DNA of 64,000 nt. Origin: JBKEAJ01 sp047975005 (lineage in GTDB: Bacteria; Bacteroidota; Bacteroidia; Bacteroidales; Prolixibacteraceae). Positions 52,275-62,526 of the stretch are shown here, piece by piece. Each line of letters begins with the position of its first letter. Positions within the stretch are counted from its first letter, which is position 1. The notes under the pieces were generated by a model. The model did no database searches. It had not been told where the DNA came from and was given only the letters and a program-made list of their open reading frames with translations. The position numbers and the translations under genes were made by a program. Location: positions 4,716 to 68,715 of the forward strand of contig JBKECW010000057.1 of the NCBI GenBank assembly GCA_047975005.1, in the 5' to 3' direction.

Positions 52275-54590
52275 TTACTTTTTTAGTAGTTCGCTTTTCT
52301 TGCGTGTCAATATCAGTATTGATGGCAGCAGCAACAAGTTACAAAGCAGAGCCACAAGCAGTGTAAAGGACACTAGCACACCCAAAGCAGATGTACCGCC
52401 GAAGCTAGATAGGCTGAAAATAAAGAAGCCGAAGAACAGAACAACAGCTGTATAAATCATGCTGACACCTGTTTCACGCAACGCCATTCTTATTGCCAAT
52501 AGGGTATTTCCTCCTGTAATCTTCATATCCTGACGAAATTTTGAGAGGAAGTGTATGGAGTTATCTACTGATATTCCGTATGCGATACTAAACACCAATA
52601 TTGTAGACGCTTTGACAGGTATATCGAAGTAGCCCATAACTGCCGCAGTGAGCAATAACGGAAACATATTAGTAAGCACGGACACAATTATCATTTTTGA
52701 CGATTTAAACATCACGGCAATAAGTATTCCTATTAGAAGAATTGCCAACCCAAGACTAAGAACCAGATTTGAGATAAGATACTTCATTCCCACAAAGAAC
52801 ATCACGCTAGACCCTGTAATCATTACTTTGTACTGTTCAGACGGGAATATTTCTGCTGCTTTTATATTCAGCTCATTATAAAGTTCACTCATCGGCTTAA
52901 CCCCAATATCTTTTATCCGCACCGAATACCTTAATCTTGATTTTGTAGAATCTATAAGCATATTCATAAGTCCATTGCTTCCGACACCTGCCTCCACTTT
53001 TGCAAGATAGGGCAATATCATGTTCTTGTCATAGCTATTTGGAAGTCCATAATACTTTGGAAGTCCGTTATAATACGCTTGCCTAGCCATTTTTACGGCA
53101 TTTAGGATTGACAAGGATTTTGCCATATCAGGATTTTCCTCTATATACTTATCGAGTTTATCAAGCTTGTGCCATGTATTTAGGTCCATCCCTCCCCTAG
53201 CCTTTTCGGATTCGACAATAATCTCCATAGGCATCAATCCGACAAAATGCTTCTCAAAAAATTTCAAATCTTGATATATTATATCATCTTCTTGGATATC
53301 GTCGACCATATATCCAGTAGACTGCATCTGAGTCAAGCCAAAACCTGCCACGACAAGCAGAATTACAGCCACGGCAAACACGGCACTTCTACGATGTTTC
53401 AGTACAGAGAACACCTGCTCAATAATCGCCCTGACACTCTTGTAGTCAAGATGTTTCATATGTCGCTCTCGGGGCTCTTCCACATAGCTAAAAATTGTGG
53501 GAATAAGCACTAGCGACAAGATAAATAAGGAGAATATACTCAGCGATGCCACTATACCAAATTCTATAAGTATAGCACTCTTAGTGATTATAAATGTAGC
53601 AAATCCGCAAGCAGTAGTAAGATTAGTGAGCAGAGTAGCTTTTCCTATTTTTGTTATCACTCTATGCAGAGCCTTTATTTTGTTTTGATGTTCGCGATAC
53701 TCATGATGAAACTTATTCAGCATATAAATAGAGTTCGGCATCCCTATAACAATCAGCAAGGGCGGTATCATTGCAGTCAGCAGGGTAATTTTATATTGTA
53801 GCATTCCCATCAGCCCCAATGACCATACCACACATATCAGTACTATGATTACGGGATATATAACGGCTTTAAAGGAGCGGAAAAACAAGAACAAAAAGAT
53901 TATGCACAACAAGAGAGCAAGAGAACTGAACAAATATGTTTCTTTCTTAATTTTTTCTGCCATTATCACTTTGATATACGGCATCCCCGAATAGTGAATA
54001 CCAACATTCTCTTCGTGTTCAAATTTTCTCGCAATTTTCATTATCTCCGCAACAACTCCTATTCTAGCATCCGATGCCATCACCTCGTTATCAAGAGTTA
54101 CAAGGAGCATAAAGACATTATTTTCCTTGTTGTAAACAAAGCCGTCATATATTGGCATATTCAGAAAGACATTCTTGCAGCTATCCAGCTGTTGCTGATT
54201 TTCAATATTCTCGGGAAACACACTTGTTATTTCAAACTTTCTTTCCTCTGTGTTCTTCTCCAGATTATAAGCATTTGAGATAGACAGAGCATTGTCCACA
54301 CCTGCAACCGTGCTAATATCTGCAGTTAATTTTTTCCAAGCGTTGAAATGTTCAATATTGAAGAATTCCTCATCTTCAATTCCCATCACCATCACACTGC
54401 CTTCCTCTCCAAAAATAGAGTGAAATTCCTCAAAGTTTTTGTACGCTTCGTCTTTCTTGGGTACAAGTGATTTATTTTCATAAGACATTTCAACCTTAGT
54501 GGCAAAAAATCCCATTACAGCGGTAATCACTAGGACAATAATAATTATAAAAAAACGGTATCTAAGGATACCCGAAGGAATATTCAGCAT
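52275..54590 (-). CDS. MMPL/RND-family transporter
   Basis: A 771-residue membrane exporter of the MMPL (patched-like) branch. It has the two-fold RND layout: a first helix (residues 10-30), a periplasmic domain, a five-helix block (about 220-375) with LLVIGMPNSIYMLNKF, a second first-helix (about 405-425), a second periplasmic domain and a last block with SIAYGISVDNSIHFLSKFRQ. The duplicated SIAYG.DNSIH pattern is typical. The cargo could be a lipid or hydrophobic compound. It lies between pgl and the deaminase, probably in one operon. Confidence 0.88.
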   Translation of the reverse strand: MLNIPSGILRYRFFIIIIVLVITAVMGFFATKVEMSYENKSLVPKKDEAYKNFEEFHSIFGEEGSVMVMGIEDEEFFNIEHFNAWKKLTADISTVAGVDNALSISNAYNLEKNTEERKFEITSVFPENIENQQQLDSCKNVFLNMPIYDGFVYNKENNVFMLLVTLDNEVMASDARIGVVAEIMKIARKFEHEENVGIHYSGMPYIKVIMAEKIKKETYLFSSLALLLCIIFLFLFFRSFKAVIYPVIIVLICVVWSLGLMGMLQYKITLLTAMIPPLLIVIGMPNSIYMLNKFHHEYREHQNKIKALHRVITKIGKATLLTNLTTACGFATFIITKSAILIEFGIVASLSIFSLFILSLVLIPTIFSYVEEPRERHMKHLDYKSVRAIIEQVFSVLKHRRSAVFAVAVILLVVAGFGLTQMQSTGYMVDDIQEDDIIYQDLKFFEKHFVGLMPMEIIVESEKARGGMDLNTWHKLDKLDKYIEENPDMAKSLSILNAVKMARQAYYNGLPKYYGLPNSYDKNMILPYLAKVEAGVGSNGLMNMLIDSTKSRLRYSVRIKDIGVKPMSELYNELNIKAAEIFPSEQYKVMITGSSVMFFVGMKYLISNLVLSLGLAILLIGILIAVMFKSSKMIIVSVLTNMFPLLLTAAVMGYFDIPVKASTILVFSIAYGISVDNSIHFLSKFRQDMKITGGNTLLAIRMALRETGVSMIYTAVVLFFGFFIFSLSSFGGTSALGVLVSFTLLVALLCNLLLLPSILILTRKKSELLKK

Positions 54591-54617
54591 ATATGTAATT
54601 AAATATGTATTATCAAA

Positions 54618-55334
54618 CTATTGTTCTGCAGCAGCATCTTTATCCAGAAACCACACCAGCTCGCCGGACTTCGGTATGATATGTGCAGCCGGCAGGTTCT
54701 CTGCCACATCATCGTCAGCAAAAATTTCTCTAACTCTTGCGTTTTTATTTTGCCCTGCAACTAAGAACCATACATTTTTAGCGTGATTAATAATCTTTCC
54801 GGTAAGTGTTACTCTTTCCTGAGCAGAGATTGGGTGGTGCGCCACCATACACAGCTCGTCGCAAGTTAGAAGTTCAGGCCTATCGGGAAAAATAGAAGCA
54901 GTGTGCCCGTCATCACCCATTCCCAAAAGCACAATATCAAAGTGTGGGATTCCATCTTTTTCGGGCATATCGCTTTGCAGGTTGCTTTCGAGGTCCGCAC
55001 ACGCTTCTGTTGCAGAGAGCTCACCTTTTATACGATGTATATTTTGTTGAGGGATGTCTATTTTAGATATCAACAAGTTGTTAGTATGCTTAAAGTTACT
55101 GTCATCATCAGATGGAGGGACAATCCTCTCGTCTCCCCACCACAAGTGTACTTTGGTCCACTCTATCGTATTTGAGTACTCATCACCCAAAAGCTGAAAT
55201 AAGCTAAGAGGCGTAGCCCCTCCTGACAGTGCTACATGCACAGGTTCGTCTGCACTGTCCACAATCTGCTTAATCCTTTCGGCAACATCCTTAACTAATC
55301 GATCAGTATCATCAAATATCCTAATAACTCTCAT
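54618..55334 (-). CDS. pgl: 6-phosphogluconolactonase
   Basis: Hydrolyses 6-phosphogluconolactone in the oxidative pentose-phosphate pathway. The 238-residue protein has VALSGGATPLSLFQLL, the active-site VHLWWGDERIVPPSDDDSN and LGMGDDGHTASIFP signatures. Neither zwf nor gnd is adjacent. It appears to lead the pgl-MMPL-deaminase run on the minus strand. Confidence 0.94.
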   Translation of the reverse strand: MRVIRIFDDTDRLVKDVAERIKQIVDSADEPVHVALSGGATPLSLFQLLGDEYSNTIEWTKVHLWWGDERIVPPSDDDSNFKHTNNLLISKIDIPQQNIHRIKGELSATEACADLESNLQSDMPEKDGIPHFDIVLLGMGDDGHTASIFPDRPELLTCDELCMVAHHPISAQERVTLTGKIINHAKNVWFLVAGQNKNARVREIFADDDVAENLPAAHIIPKSGELVWFLDKDAAAEQ

Positions 55335-55483
55335 TTGCTTAAATTTTGAAGCATATTTGGCGTAAAGGTAATATTTTTTTTGCTAAGCCCTAAAAAATAA
55401 TCTGGTTTATGAGACATCTCTGACACAACTCAATAAATATCCAGAACACAACAAAAGGTTTTTATTTTATTAATTTGTTTCAT

Positions 55484-55514
55484 TTTGTAAATACACAGCT
55501 TTTGATTAATTTTG
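55484..55514 (+). promoter_or_regulatory. Bacteroidetes-type promoter of eno
   Basis: TTTG -33 (55484-55487) and TAATTTTG -7 (55507-55514), 19 bases apart; predicted leader of about 45 bases before the ATG at 55569. Confidence 0.7.
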
Positions 55515-55568
55515 CTAGGTTTTGAGATCAAAAATATTTAAACATATAAATATCAAATAATTACAAAT

Positions 55569-56882
55569 ATGATTATTACAGAAGTAATAGGAAGAGAAAT
55601 CCTAGATTCAAGAGGTAATCCAACAGTAGAAGTTGAGGTACATTTAGAGTGTGGAGCAATAGGCAGAGCAGCCGTTCCGTCGGGAGCATCCACTGGTGAG
55701 CACGAGGCACTAGAATTGAGAGACGGCGACAAGAGTCGTTATCTTGGAAAAGGTGTTTTAAAGGCAGTAGAGAATGTAAACGGCATCATCGCCGAGAACA
55801 TCATCGGCATGGAAGCAGCCAACCAAGTAGAGATTGACAACACACTTTTGGAGCTTGACGGCACAAAGACTAAAAGCAAGCTAGGAGCAAACGCTATGCT
55901 TGGAGTATCCTTGGCAGTAGCAAAAGCAGCAGCAGATTGTTTGGGTCTTCCACTTTACAGATATATCGGAGGTACCAATGCGAAGCATCTTCCAGTTCCG
56001 ATGATGAACATCATCAACGGAGGTTCTCACTCCGATGCTCCTATTGCATTCCAAGAATTTATGATACGTCCTGTGGGAGCAAAATCTTTCAAAGAAGGTC
56101 TTAGAATGGGAGCGGAAGTATTCCACTCATTGAAGAAAGTGCTTCACGATCGCAATCTAAGCACTGCGGTTGGCGACGAAGGTGGTTTTGCACCTGCACT
56201 AGACGGCACTGAGGATGCACTAGAAAGTATCATCAAGGCGATCGAGGCAGCAGGATACAAGGCAGGTCGCAAAGAAGACGGTGGCGATGTTTCTATTGCA
56301 CTAGACTGTGCTTCATCTGAATTTTACAGCGACGGCACCTACGATTACAGCAAATTTGAAGGAGCCGGCGGAGCAAAACGCAGTCGTCAGGAGCAAGTTG
56401 ACTTTTTAGCTCAATTAGTTGCAAAATATCCTATCGATTCTATCGAAGACGGATGTGATGAGAACGATTGGGACGGATGGGTACTTCTAAATGAAAAAAT
56501 CGGAAAGAAATGTCAGTTAGTAGGTGATGATTTGTTTGTTACCAACGTTGATTATCTTAAAAAAGGTATCGAGTTGAATGCTGCCAATTCTATTCTTATA
56601 AAAGTTAACCAAATCGGTACACTTACAGAGACTCTTAACGCAATAGAGATGGCTCACCGTGCGGGCTACACATCGGTAACCTCACACCGTTCGGGAGAAA
56701 CCGAAGATTCTACAATTGCCGACATCTCTGTGGCTACAAACAGCGGACAAATCAAGACAGGTTCATTGAGTCGTTCGGACAGGATGGCAAAATACAATCA
56801 ACTTCTCCGCATTGAGGAGGAACTTGGCGATGCTGCTATCTACGGATACGAAAAAGTAGAAGTTAAATGTTGCAACAAGTAA
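55569..56882 (+). CDS. eno: Enolase
   Basis: Converts 2-phosphoglycerate to phosphoenolpyruvate in glycolysis. The 437-residue protein shows EILDSRGNPTVEVEV, the PSGASTGEHEALELRD loop, VGDEGGFAP, and the signature LIKVNQIGTLTET with the catalytic Lys. SHRSGETED contains the substrate His. It is monocistronic, with a promoter and terminator. Confidence 0.98.
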   Translation: MIITEVIGREILDSRGNPTVEVEVHLECGAIGRAAVPSGASTGEHEALELRDGDKSRYLGKGVLKAVENVNGIIAENIIGMEAANQVEIDNTLLELDGTKTKSKLGANAMLGVSLAVAKAAADCLGLPLYRYIGGTNAKHLPVPMMNIINGGSHSDAPIAFQEFMIRPVGAKSFKEGLRMGAEVFHSLKKVLHDRNLSTAVGDEGGFAPALDGTEDALESIIKAIEAAGYKAGRKEDGGDVSIALDCASSEFYSDGTYDYSKFEGAGGAKRSRQEQVDFLAQLVAKYPIDSIEDGCDENDWDGWVLLNEKIGKKCQLVGDDLFVTNVDYLKKGIELNAANSILIKVNQIGTLTETLNAIEMAHRAGYTSVTSHRSGETEDSTIADISVATNSGQIKTGSLSRSDRMAKYNQLLRIEEELGDAAIYGYEKVEVKCCNK

Positions 56883-57352
56883 TCAGCAACTTACTTCGAT
56901 AATATTAATCCTGCTTTCATGACTGAGGGCAGGATTTTTCGTTTCCCTGCTCCTCCGACAGCATTCTAGGCAACATGCAGAATAGCAGTCACACATCATG
57001 TAATTTAACAACTACAACACCTCACAGCTCCTACACTTTTTTAAAATAAAAGGACAATATTATATGTGGAGTTATTGCCGACAACTTGCAAATCAGGATT
57101 TTTTTACTAGATTCCTCTTTACTAAAGCCCCAAGACTAACAAAACTTTTTCTTAGCAAAAAAAAGAATTTCATAGAATAAATATATAAGGACATTCGCAT
57201 CCTCTAAAATCATCACACACATCTCTAGCTATCAACAAACTACAAAATATTAAAAGACAAAAATCTCAATTTCATTACATTTTAGTATTACTCAATAAAG
57301 ACAAAAACCTTATCTTTGTTCATCATTACTAAAAAACAGATAAAAACATATT
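56883..57352 (+). other. Leader/intergenic region upstream of pflB with eno terminator
   Basis: The eno terminator (aatcctgc/gcaggatt, 56907-56914 with 56929-56936, then ttttt) is the only clear element at the left. Further right lies an AT-rich stretch with no gene. A TATCTTTG -7 box at 57311-57318, 35 bases before the pflB ATG, is the probable pflB promoter; no well-spaced -33 TTTG is present, which would fit a promoter that needs an activator. I see no certain Fnr-type palindrome. Confidence 0.55.
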
Positions 57353-59581
57353 ATGAAGCTAAAAGAATTCAAACAAGGAGATTGGAACAAGCATATTAAC
57401 ATGCGTGATTTTGTAAGGCTTAACATTACACCCTACAACGGAGATCATTTGTTCCTCGCAGAAGCTACAGACAAGACAAAGAAACTTTGGAAAATTTGCC
57501 TTGAAGCACTAAAAGAAGAAAGAGACAACAATGGACTGCTGGCAGCTGACACAAACATAGTATCAGGCATCAACACATTTGAAGCAGGCTATATAGACAA
57601 AGACTCAGAGGTTATAATAGGACTTCAGACCGATGCTCTACTCAAAAGAGCCATGAAGCCTTATGGCGGCTACAAGGTAGTAGAAAAAGCCCTGATGGAA
57701 CACGGATTACAACCTTCGGATGTTGTCAAGGAGGCCTTTGGTAAATATACAAAGACTCACAACGATGGAGTATTTGACGCTTACACATCAGAAATACGCA
57801 AGTTTCGCTCATTAGGTTTTCTGACAGGCTTGCCCGACAATTATGCACGAGGCAGAATAATAGGCGATTACAGGCGTATTGCACTATATGGAATCAGCCG
57901 ATTGATTGAAGCTAAAAAAGAAGACCTTGAGAGTATAAAAGGTCCGATGAGCGATGCGACGATACGCTTACGTGAAGAAGTATCCGAGCAAATCAAGGCT
58001 CTATACCAGATGATAGAAATGGGCAAAAGATATGGACTCGATTTATCTCGCCCTGCCGAAAACGGAAAAGAAGCTGTACAGTGGACTTATATGGCATATC
58101 TTGCAGCAGTTAAGGAGCAAGACGGTGCGGCAATGTCGCTGGGTAGCGTATCGTCATTCCTTGACATCTATATAGAACGAGACATTGAAGCCGGAGTTAT
58201 CACCGAGTCTGAGGCTCAGGAATACATCGACCAATTTGTAATGAAATTGCGTATGGTTCGCCACCTACGTATGGAAGCATACGAACAAATATTTGCCGGC
58301 GATCCAACATGGGTAACTGAATCTATTGGCGGAATGCTTGCCGACGGGCGAAGCAAGGTAACAAAGACATCTTTCAGATTCTTACACACCTTATATAACC
58401 TAGGACCTTCTCCCGAACCAAATATCACAATATTATGGAGCAATAGTCTACCACAGGGATTTAAGGATTTCTGCGCAAAAGTATCAATCGACACCTCGTC
58501 AATTCAGTACGAAAATGATGATTTGATGCGCCAACACCGAGACAGCGACGATTATGGCATAGCCTGCTGTGTATCTTTTCAGGAATTGGGTAAGCACATT
58601 CAGTTTTTTGGTGCAAGAACCAATCTTGCCAAAACACTACTATTGGCAATTAATCAGGGAAAATGTGAAAACACCAACACCCAAATGGTAGACGGTATAG
58701 CACCACTAGCTGACGACGAATATCTTGACTACGACAAGGTTATTGCCAATTTCAAAATAGCAATGAAAGAAGTTGCACGTGTATATAACGAGTCGATGAA
58801 CATAATCCACTACATGCACGACAAATACTACTACGAAAAAGCACAAATGGCACTGATAGACACCAACCCACGCATTAACATTGCCTATGGTATTGCAGGA
58901 CTATCAATTGTTGCCGATTCATTATCGGCAATAAAGCACGCCAAGGTTAAGCCAATTCGCAACGAAGACGGTCTGACTGTGGACTTTCAAATAGAAGGTG
59001 ATTTTCCAAAATACGGTAACGACGATGACCGAGTAGACCTAATAGCTCGCGACTTGGTAAGCCATTTCAGCGAGGAATTGACAAAACTACCGGTTTACAA
59101 AAATGCCAATCCTACCCTATCGGTACTTACCATCACCTCTAACGTGGTTTATGGCAAGAAAACAGGAGCAACTCCCGATGGCAGGGAAAAAGGCGTACCA
59201 TTTGCGCCGGGAGCAAATCCTATGCATGGACGCGATACACACGGAGCAATAGCGTCCTTGAACTCGGTTGCAAAAATCAACTACGAGGACTCGCAGGACG
59301 GTATATCAAACACCTTTTCAATAGTACCTAAATCACTGGGAGCTAACGAAAGAGAAAGAATTTCCAATCTCGTGGCTGCACTTGACGGATATTTCGGAAA
59401 GAATGCGCAGCACCTAAATGTCAACGTTTTGAACCGCGAACTGTTGCAAGATGCAATGGAACACCCCGAAGAATATCCACAGTTGACAATCAGAGTTTCG
59501 GGATATGCAGTAAACTTCGTTCGCCTATCGCGCGAACAGCAACAAGAAGTGTTATCGCGCTCATTCCACGAAAGTATGTAA
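57353..59581 (+). CDS. pflB: Formate acetyltransferase (pyruvate formate-lyase)
   Basis: Glycyl-radical enzyme that splits pyruvate and CoA into acetyl-CoA and formate under anoxia. The 742-residue chain has the adjacent catalytic cysteines Cys405-Cys406 in GIACCVSFQELGK and the glycyl radical Gly717 in IRVSGYAVNFVRL. The GATPDGREKGVPFAPGANP loop is also characteristic. The activating enzyme and a formate channel lie downstream, but an intrinsic terminator separates pflB from pflA. Confidence 0.97.
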   Translation: MKLKEFKQGDWNKHINMRDFVRLNITPYNGDHLFLAEATDKTKKLWKICLEALKEERDNNGLLAADTNIVSGINTFEAGYIDKDSEVIIGLQTDALLKRAMKPYGGYKVVEKALMEHGLQPSDVVKEAFGKYTKTHNDGVFDAYTSEIRKFRSLGFLTGLPDNYARGRIIGDYRRIALYGISRLIEAKKEDLESIKGPMSDATIRLREEVSEQIKALYQMIEMGKRYGLDLSRPAENGKEAVQWTYMAYLAAVKEQDGAAMSLGSVSSFLDIYIERDIEAGVITESEAQEYIDQFVMKLRMVRHLRMEAYEQIFAGDPTWVTESIGGMLADGRSKVTKTSFRFLHTLYNLGPSPEPNITILWSNSLPQGFKDFCAKVSIDTSSIQYENDDLMRQHRDSDDYGIACCVSFQELGKHIQFFGARTNLAKTLLLAINQGKCENTNTQMVDGIAPLADDEYLDYDKVIANFKIAMKEVARVYNESMNIIHYMHDKYYYEKAQMALIDTNPRINIAYGIAGLSIVADSLSAIKHAKVKPIRNEDGLTVDFQIEGDFPKYGNDDDRVDLIARDLVSHFSEELTKLPVYKNANPTLSVLTITSNVVYGKKTGATPDGREKGVPFAPGANPMHGRDTHGAIASLNSVAKINYEDSQDGISNTFSIVPKSLGANERERISNLVAALDGYFGKNAQHLNVNVLNRELLQDAMEHPEEYPQLTIRVSGYAVNFVRLSREQQQEVLSRSFHESM

Positions 59582-59607
59582 ATTAGCAAGACTTAATGTT
59601 TTTCTAT

Positions 59608-59643
59608 AAAAGACCTGCCATTTTAAAGAGGCAGGTCTTTTTA
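59608..59643 (+). terminator. Terminator or attenuator between pflB and pflA
   Basis: A 12-bp stem aaaagacctgcc/ggcaggtctttt (59608-59619 with 59630-59641) ends in a T-run. A TATCTTTA box (59646-59653) follows and could give pflA its own weak promoter. Confidence 0.85.
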
Positions 59644-59666
59644 TTATCTTTACACAAAAATCCCAT

Positions 59667-60416
59667 ATGTCTACAAGTATTGACACACTAAATGTTCACT
59701 CCATCGAATCTTTCGGCACACACGACGGGCCTGGAATAAGAATGGTGGTATTCTTGCAAGGTTGTAATATAAAGTGCTTATACTGTCACAACCCGGACAC
59801 TATACCCTGCACAAACAATGAAGAAACAAGCATCGACGAATTGGTAAAACGAGCTGTCAATATGAAATCATATTTTGCCAACGAAGGAGGAGTAACAGTA
59901 TCAGGAGGAGAGCCTCTGCTTCAAGCAAAAGCTCTTACCCCTTTCTTTAGAGAACTGAAAAACAAAGATATACACACGAACATCGATACCAATGGTTCTG
60001 TTTTTAATAGTCATGTAGTGGAGTTGCTTGACAAATACACCGATTTGGTAATGATAGACATCAAACACACCAACGAAGAGGGCTACAACAAACTGACAGG
60101 AGGCAACAGACTAGAACGAGTCTTGCAGCTTACCGAGCATCGAGAAAGGACTAAAAAGCCTTTCTGGCTTAGATATGTACTCATCCCCAACATCACCGAC
60201 AATGAGGATGAGCTAATAAAACTCGGCGAGACATTCAAAGACTATAAATATTTAGAGAAGATAGAAATACAACCCTATCACCACCTTGGCATTCACAAAT
60301 GGGAAGAGCTCGGCGAGGAATATCAACTTAAAGGCACAAAAGAAAATACCCCCGAACAGCTAAAAAGAGTAGAAGAACTACTTAAACCTTATTTTAGGGA
60401 GGTGAGGGTAAATTAA
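59667..60416 (+). CDS. pflA: Pyruvate formate-lyase activating enzyme
   Basis: Radical SAM enzyme that installs the glycyl radical in PflB. The 249-residue protein has the cluster motif QGCNIKCLYCHNPDT (C-x3-C-x2-C), VTVSGGEPLLQ, and DTNGS, followed by LVMIDIKH. An N-terminal ESFGTHDGPGIRMVVF is typical. It is placed right after pflB, and the formate channel gene follows after 10 bases. Confidence 0.96.
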   Translation: MSTSIDTLNVHSIESFGTHDGPGIRMVVFLQGCNIKCLYCHNPDTIPCTNNEETSIDELVKRAVNMKSYFANEGGVTVSGGEPLLQAKALTPFFRELKNKDIHTNIDTNGSVFNSHVVELLDKYTDLVMIDIKHTNEEGYNKLTGGNRLERVLQLTEHRERTKKPFWLRYVLIPNITDNEDELIKLGETFKDYKYLEKIEIQPYHHLGIHKWEELGEEYQLKGTKENTPEQLKRVEELLKPYFREVRVN

Positions 60417-60426
60417 ACCAAATATC

Positions 60427-61221
60427 ATGAACCTATACACCCCACCACAAATATTAGACGAGGCCGGCAAACTGGCAATTGAGAAAGACAAATATTCGAC
60501 AAAAAAAATACTAACTCTAGCCTTTTTAGCAGGAGTATATATCTCCTTTGGCGGAATGCTGGCACTACTGATGGGCGGAGGTGTCCCCGGTATTGCCGAA
60601 AATAATCCTGCAATATCAAAATTCTTGCTCGGAGCAGCTTTCCCCGTCGGGCTGATGCTTGTAGTGTTGGCAGGAGGAGAACTGTTTACGGGAAACAACG
60701 CCTACTTTATGCCAAACGTACTAAGCGGAAAACAAAAATTAGCAGTACCATTACGCAATTGGGCTTTGGTGTACATCGGCAATTTTATAGGTTGTATATT
60801 CACAGCCTATGTTCTGACCCATCTCACACAAGTAATAGGGAGTGAACCGTGGTCAGACTACATTGAGAAGATTGCCGTATCAAAAACTTCAAATCCTTTC
60901 TACAAAACACTACTCAAAGGCATCGGTGCAAACTGGCTGGTGTGCCTTGCCCTATGGATGGGAATGTCGGCAAAAAGCACGGCCGGAAAGATACTCGGTA
61001 TCTGGTGGCCTGTAATGACCTTTGTAACATTGGGCTTCGAGCACTGCGTTGCCAACATGTATTTCATCCCTCTAGCCATATTTGAAGGTAGCGATATTTC
61101 GTGGATAGCATTCATTGTCGACAATCTAATTCCTGCCACCATCGGCAACATAATTGGCGGAGCGTTCTTCGTAGGTACACTTTATTGGTACGCCTATAAA
61201 AAGGACGAGAAAATTAACTAA
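60427..61221 (+). CDS. focA: Formate/nitrite transporter (FocA-like)
   Basis: Pentameric channel of 264 residues with six predicted helices, which exports formate made by PflB or re-imports it as formic acid. Family motifs are YISFGGMLALLMGGG near residue 38, the AGGELFTGNNAYF segment and GFEHCVANMYFIPLA with the pore His. In E. coli focA precedes pflB; here it follows pflA. The substrate is inferred from context, since nitrite and HS- channels share this fold. Confidence 0.92.
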   Translation: MNLYTPPQILDEAGKLAIEKDKYSTKKILTLAFLAGVYISFGGMLALLMGGGVPGIAENNPAISKFLLGAAFPVGLMLVVLAGGELFTGNNAYFMPNVLSGKQKLAVPLRNWALVYIGNFIGCIFTAYVLTHLTQVIGSEPWSDYIEKIAVSKTSNPFYKTLLKGIGANWLVCLALWMGMSAKSTAGKILGIWWPVMTFVTLGFEHCVANMYFIPLAIFEGSDISWIAFIVDNLIPATIGNIIGGAFFVGTLYWYAYKKDEKIN

Positions 61222-61241
61222 CACCCAAGCACCTCATTAGC

Positions 61242-61898
61242 ATGAAACAATTAGCCTTACTCTTTATACTCGTGTCTGCTCTGACATTCAGCACAAATGC
61301 ACAGAATGAAATAAACGGAGAAATAACCGACGAGATGTTTAAATCGATGCCAGAGCCTATCTACACCTCTATGACGGATGAGATTTGCGACTCCATCAAA
61401 GATTTAGACATGAATATGCCGATGGACGAACTCGGCAAGAAATTCTCAGCAGCTGTAAATCAGGCATATAAAAGTCATGCTGAGAAAATAGATATATTCC
61501 GTCAGCTTTATATTCAGCAAAAAAAACTCAATGCCAACGAAGTAAACACAATGATAGGCAAGGCATTGAATAAGAAGCTCGCCCCTAAGTGCGACAATTT
61601 TGTGATGATAAACTACAAATCCCTTGTCAGCAAACAATCGACAGTAACAACACCCTACTTCGAGAAAATCAGTAAAGAACTGTGCGACAAGCTCAAAAAG
61701 AACAAAAACAAGAGCTACAGCGAGCTTATGACGCTAATCAATTCCAACAAGCTATCGATAGCTCAGAAATACGAAGAAGGGATTAAGGCCGATTATCCGA
61801 GCGGTATTATGGATAACAATTTCAACAAAGAGCTAAACAGCTACCTAATGGAGAATTGCTATCTCTACTATAAGGTGTTTTTTATAAATCTGCAATAA
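61242..61898 (+). CDS. Secreted protein of unknown function
   Basis: A 218-residue protein with a signal peptide (MKQLALLFILVSALTFSTNA, mature start near Q21). The body is charged and mostly helical, with a Met-rich EMFKSMPEPIYTSMTDEICDSI segment and two rough halves that each contain EICD/ELCD-SI and K-S/Y repeats (near residues 45 and 145). Cys at ICDSI, KCDNF, LCDKL and NCYLY are regularly spaced, so disulfides are possible. I do not recognise a family. Confidence 0.6.
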   Translation: MKQLALLFILVSALTFSTNAQNEINGEITDEMFKSMPEPIYTSMTDEICDSIKDLDMNMPMDELGKKFSAAVNQAYKSHAEKIDIFRQLYIQQKKLNANEVNTMIGKALNKKLAPKCDNFVMINYKSLVSKQSTVTTPYFEKISKELCDKLKKNKNKSYSELMTLINSNKLSIAQKYEEGIKADYPSGIMDNNFNKELNSYLMENCYLYYKVFFINLQ

Positions 61899-61910
61899 AA
61901 AAGTAATTAA

Positions 61911-62519
61911 ATGATACGTGAAGCCTGCGTAGAAAACTACGACCAAGCCCTAGCCGCCCACAAAAAAGGAGTGGAGCGCATAGAACTCTGCGACTATCTT
62001 GCCTGTGGAGGCACAACGCCATCCTTCGGCGTGATAAGAAAGAGCATCGAAAACATTGATACTCCCATAATGGTGATTATCAGACCCCGAGGCGGCGACT
62101 TTGTGTACAGCCAAGACGAAGTGGAAATAATGCTCGACGACATCAGAGTATGCAAGGAGCTTGGCGCACACGGCGTAGTTATCGGAGCACTGACGAAAGA
62201 TAATCTGGTAGACACAGAGGCTACCAGCAAAATGCTTGAAGCAGCCCACCCCATGCAGGTGACCTACCACAAAGCATTCGACGAAATAGAAAACCAAGCA
62301 TCGGCATTGGAAACTCTGATAGAACTGGGATGCCACAGAATACTGACATCGGGAGGCAAAGAAACAGCAATGGAAGGAGCAGAAAGACTAAAACAACTGA
62401 CAGAACAAGCAGGAGACAGAATAATTATACTGACAGCCGGAAAGGTGACTAAAGAAAATCTACCCGAGCTGATGAAGCTAATTCCGGCAAAAGAGTTTCA
62501 CGGCAAACTAATCGTTTAA
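61911..62519 (+). CDS. cutC: Copper homeostasis protein CutC
   Basis: TIM-barrel protein of 202 residues, within the shorter range of the family. Signatures are EACVENYDQALAAHKKGVERIELCDYLACGGTTPS, MVIIRPRGGDF, and ITYHKAFDE seen here as VTYHKAFDEI, then RILTSGGKETA. The copper role of CutC is debated, so the function is uncertain. It is the last intact gene before the damaged block at 62.5 kb. Confidence 0.92.
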   Translation: MIREACVENYDQALAAHKKGVERIELCDYLACGGTTPSFGVIRKSIENIDTPIMVIIRPRGGDFVYSQDEVEIMLDDIRVCKELGAHGVVIGALTKDNLVDTEATSKMLEAAHPMQVTYHKAFDEIENQASALETLIELGCHRILTSGGKETAMEGAERLKQLTEQAGDRIIILTAGKVTKENLPELMKLIPAKEFHGKLIV

Positions 62520-62526
62520 AACCAAA

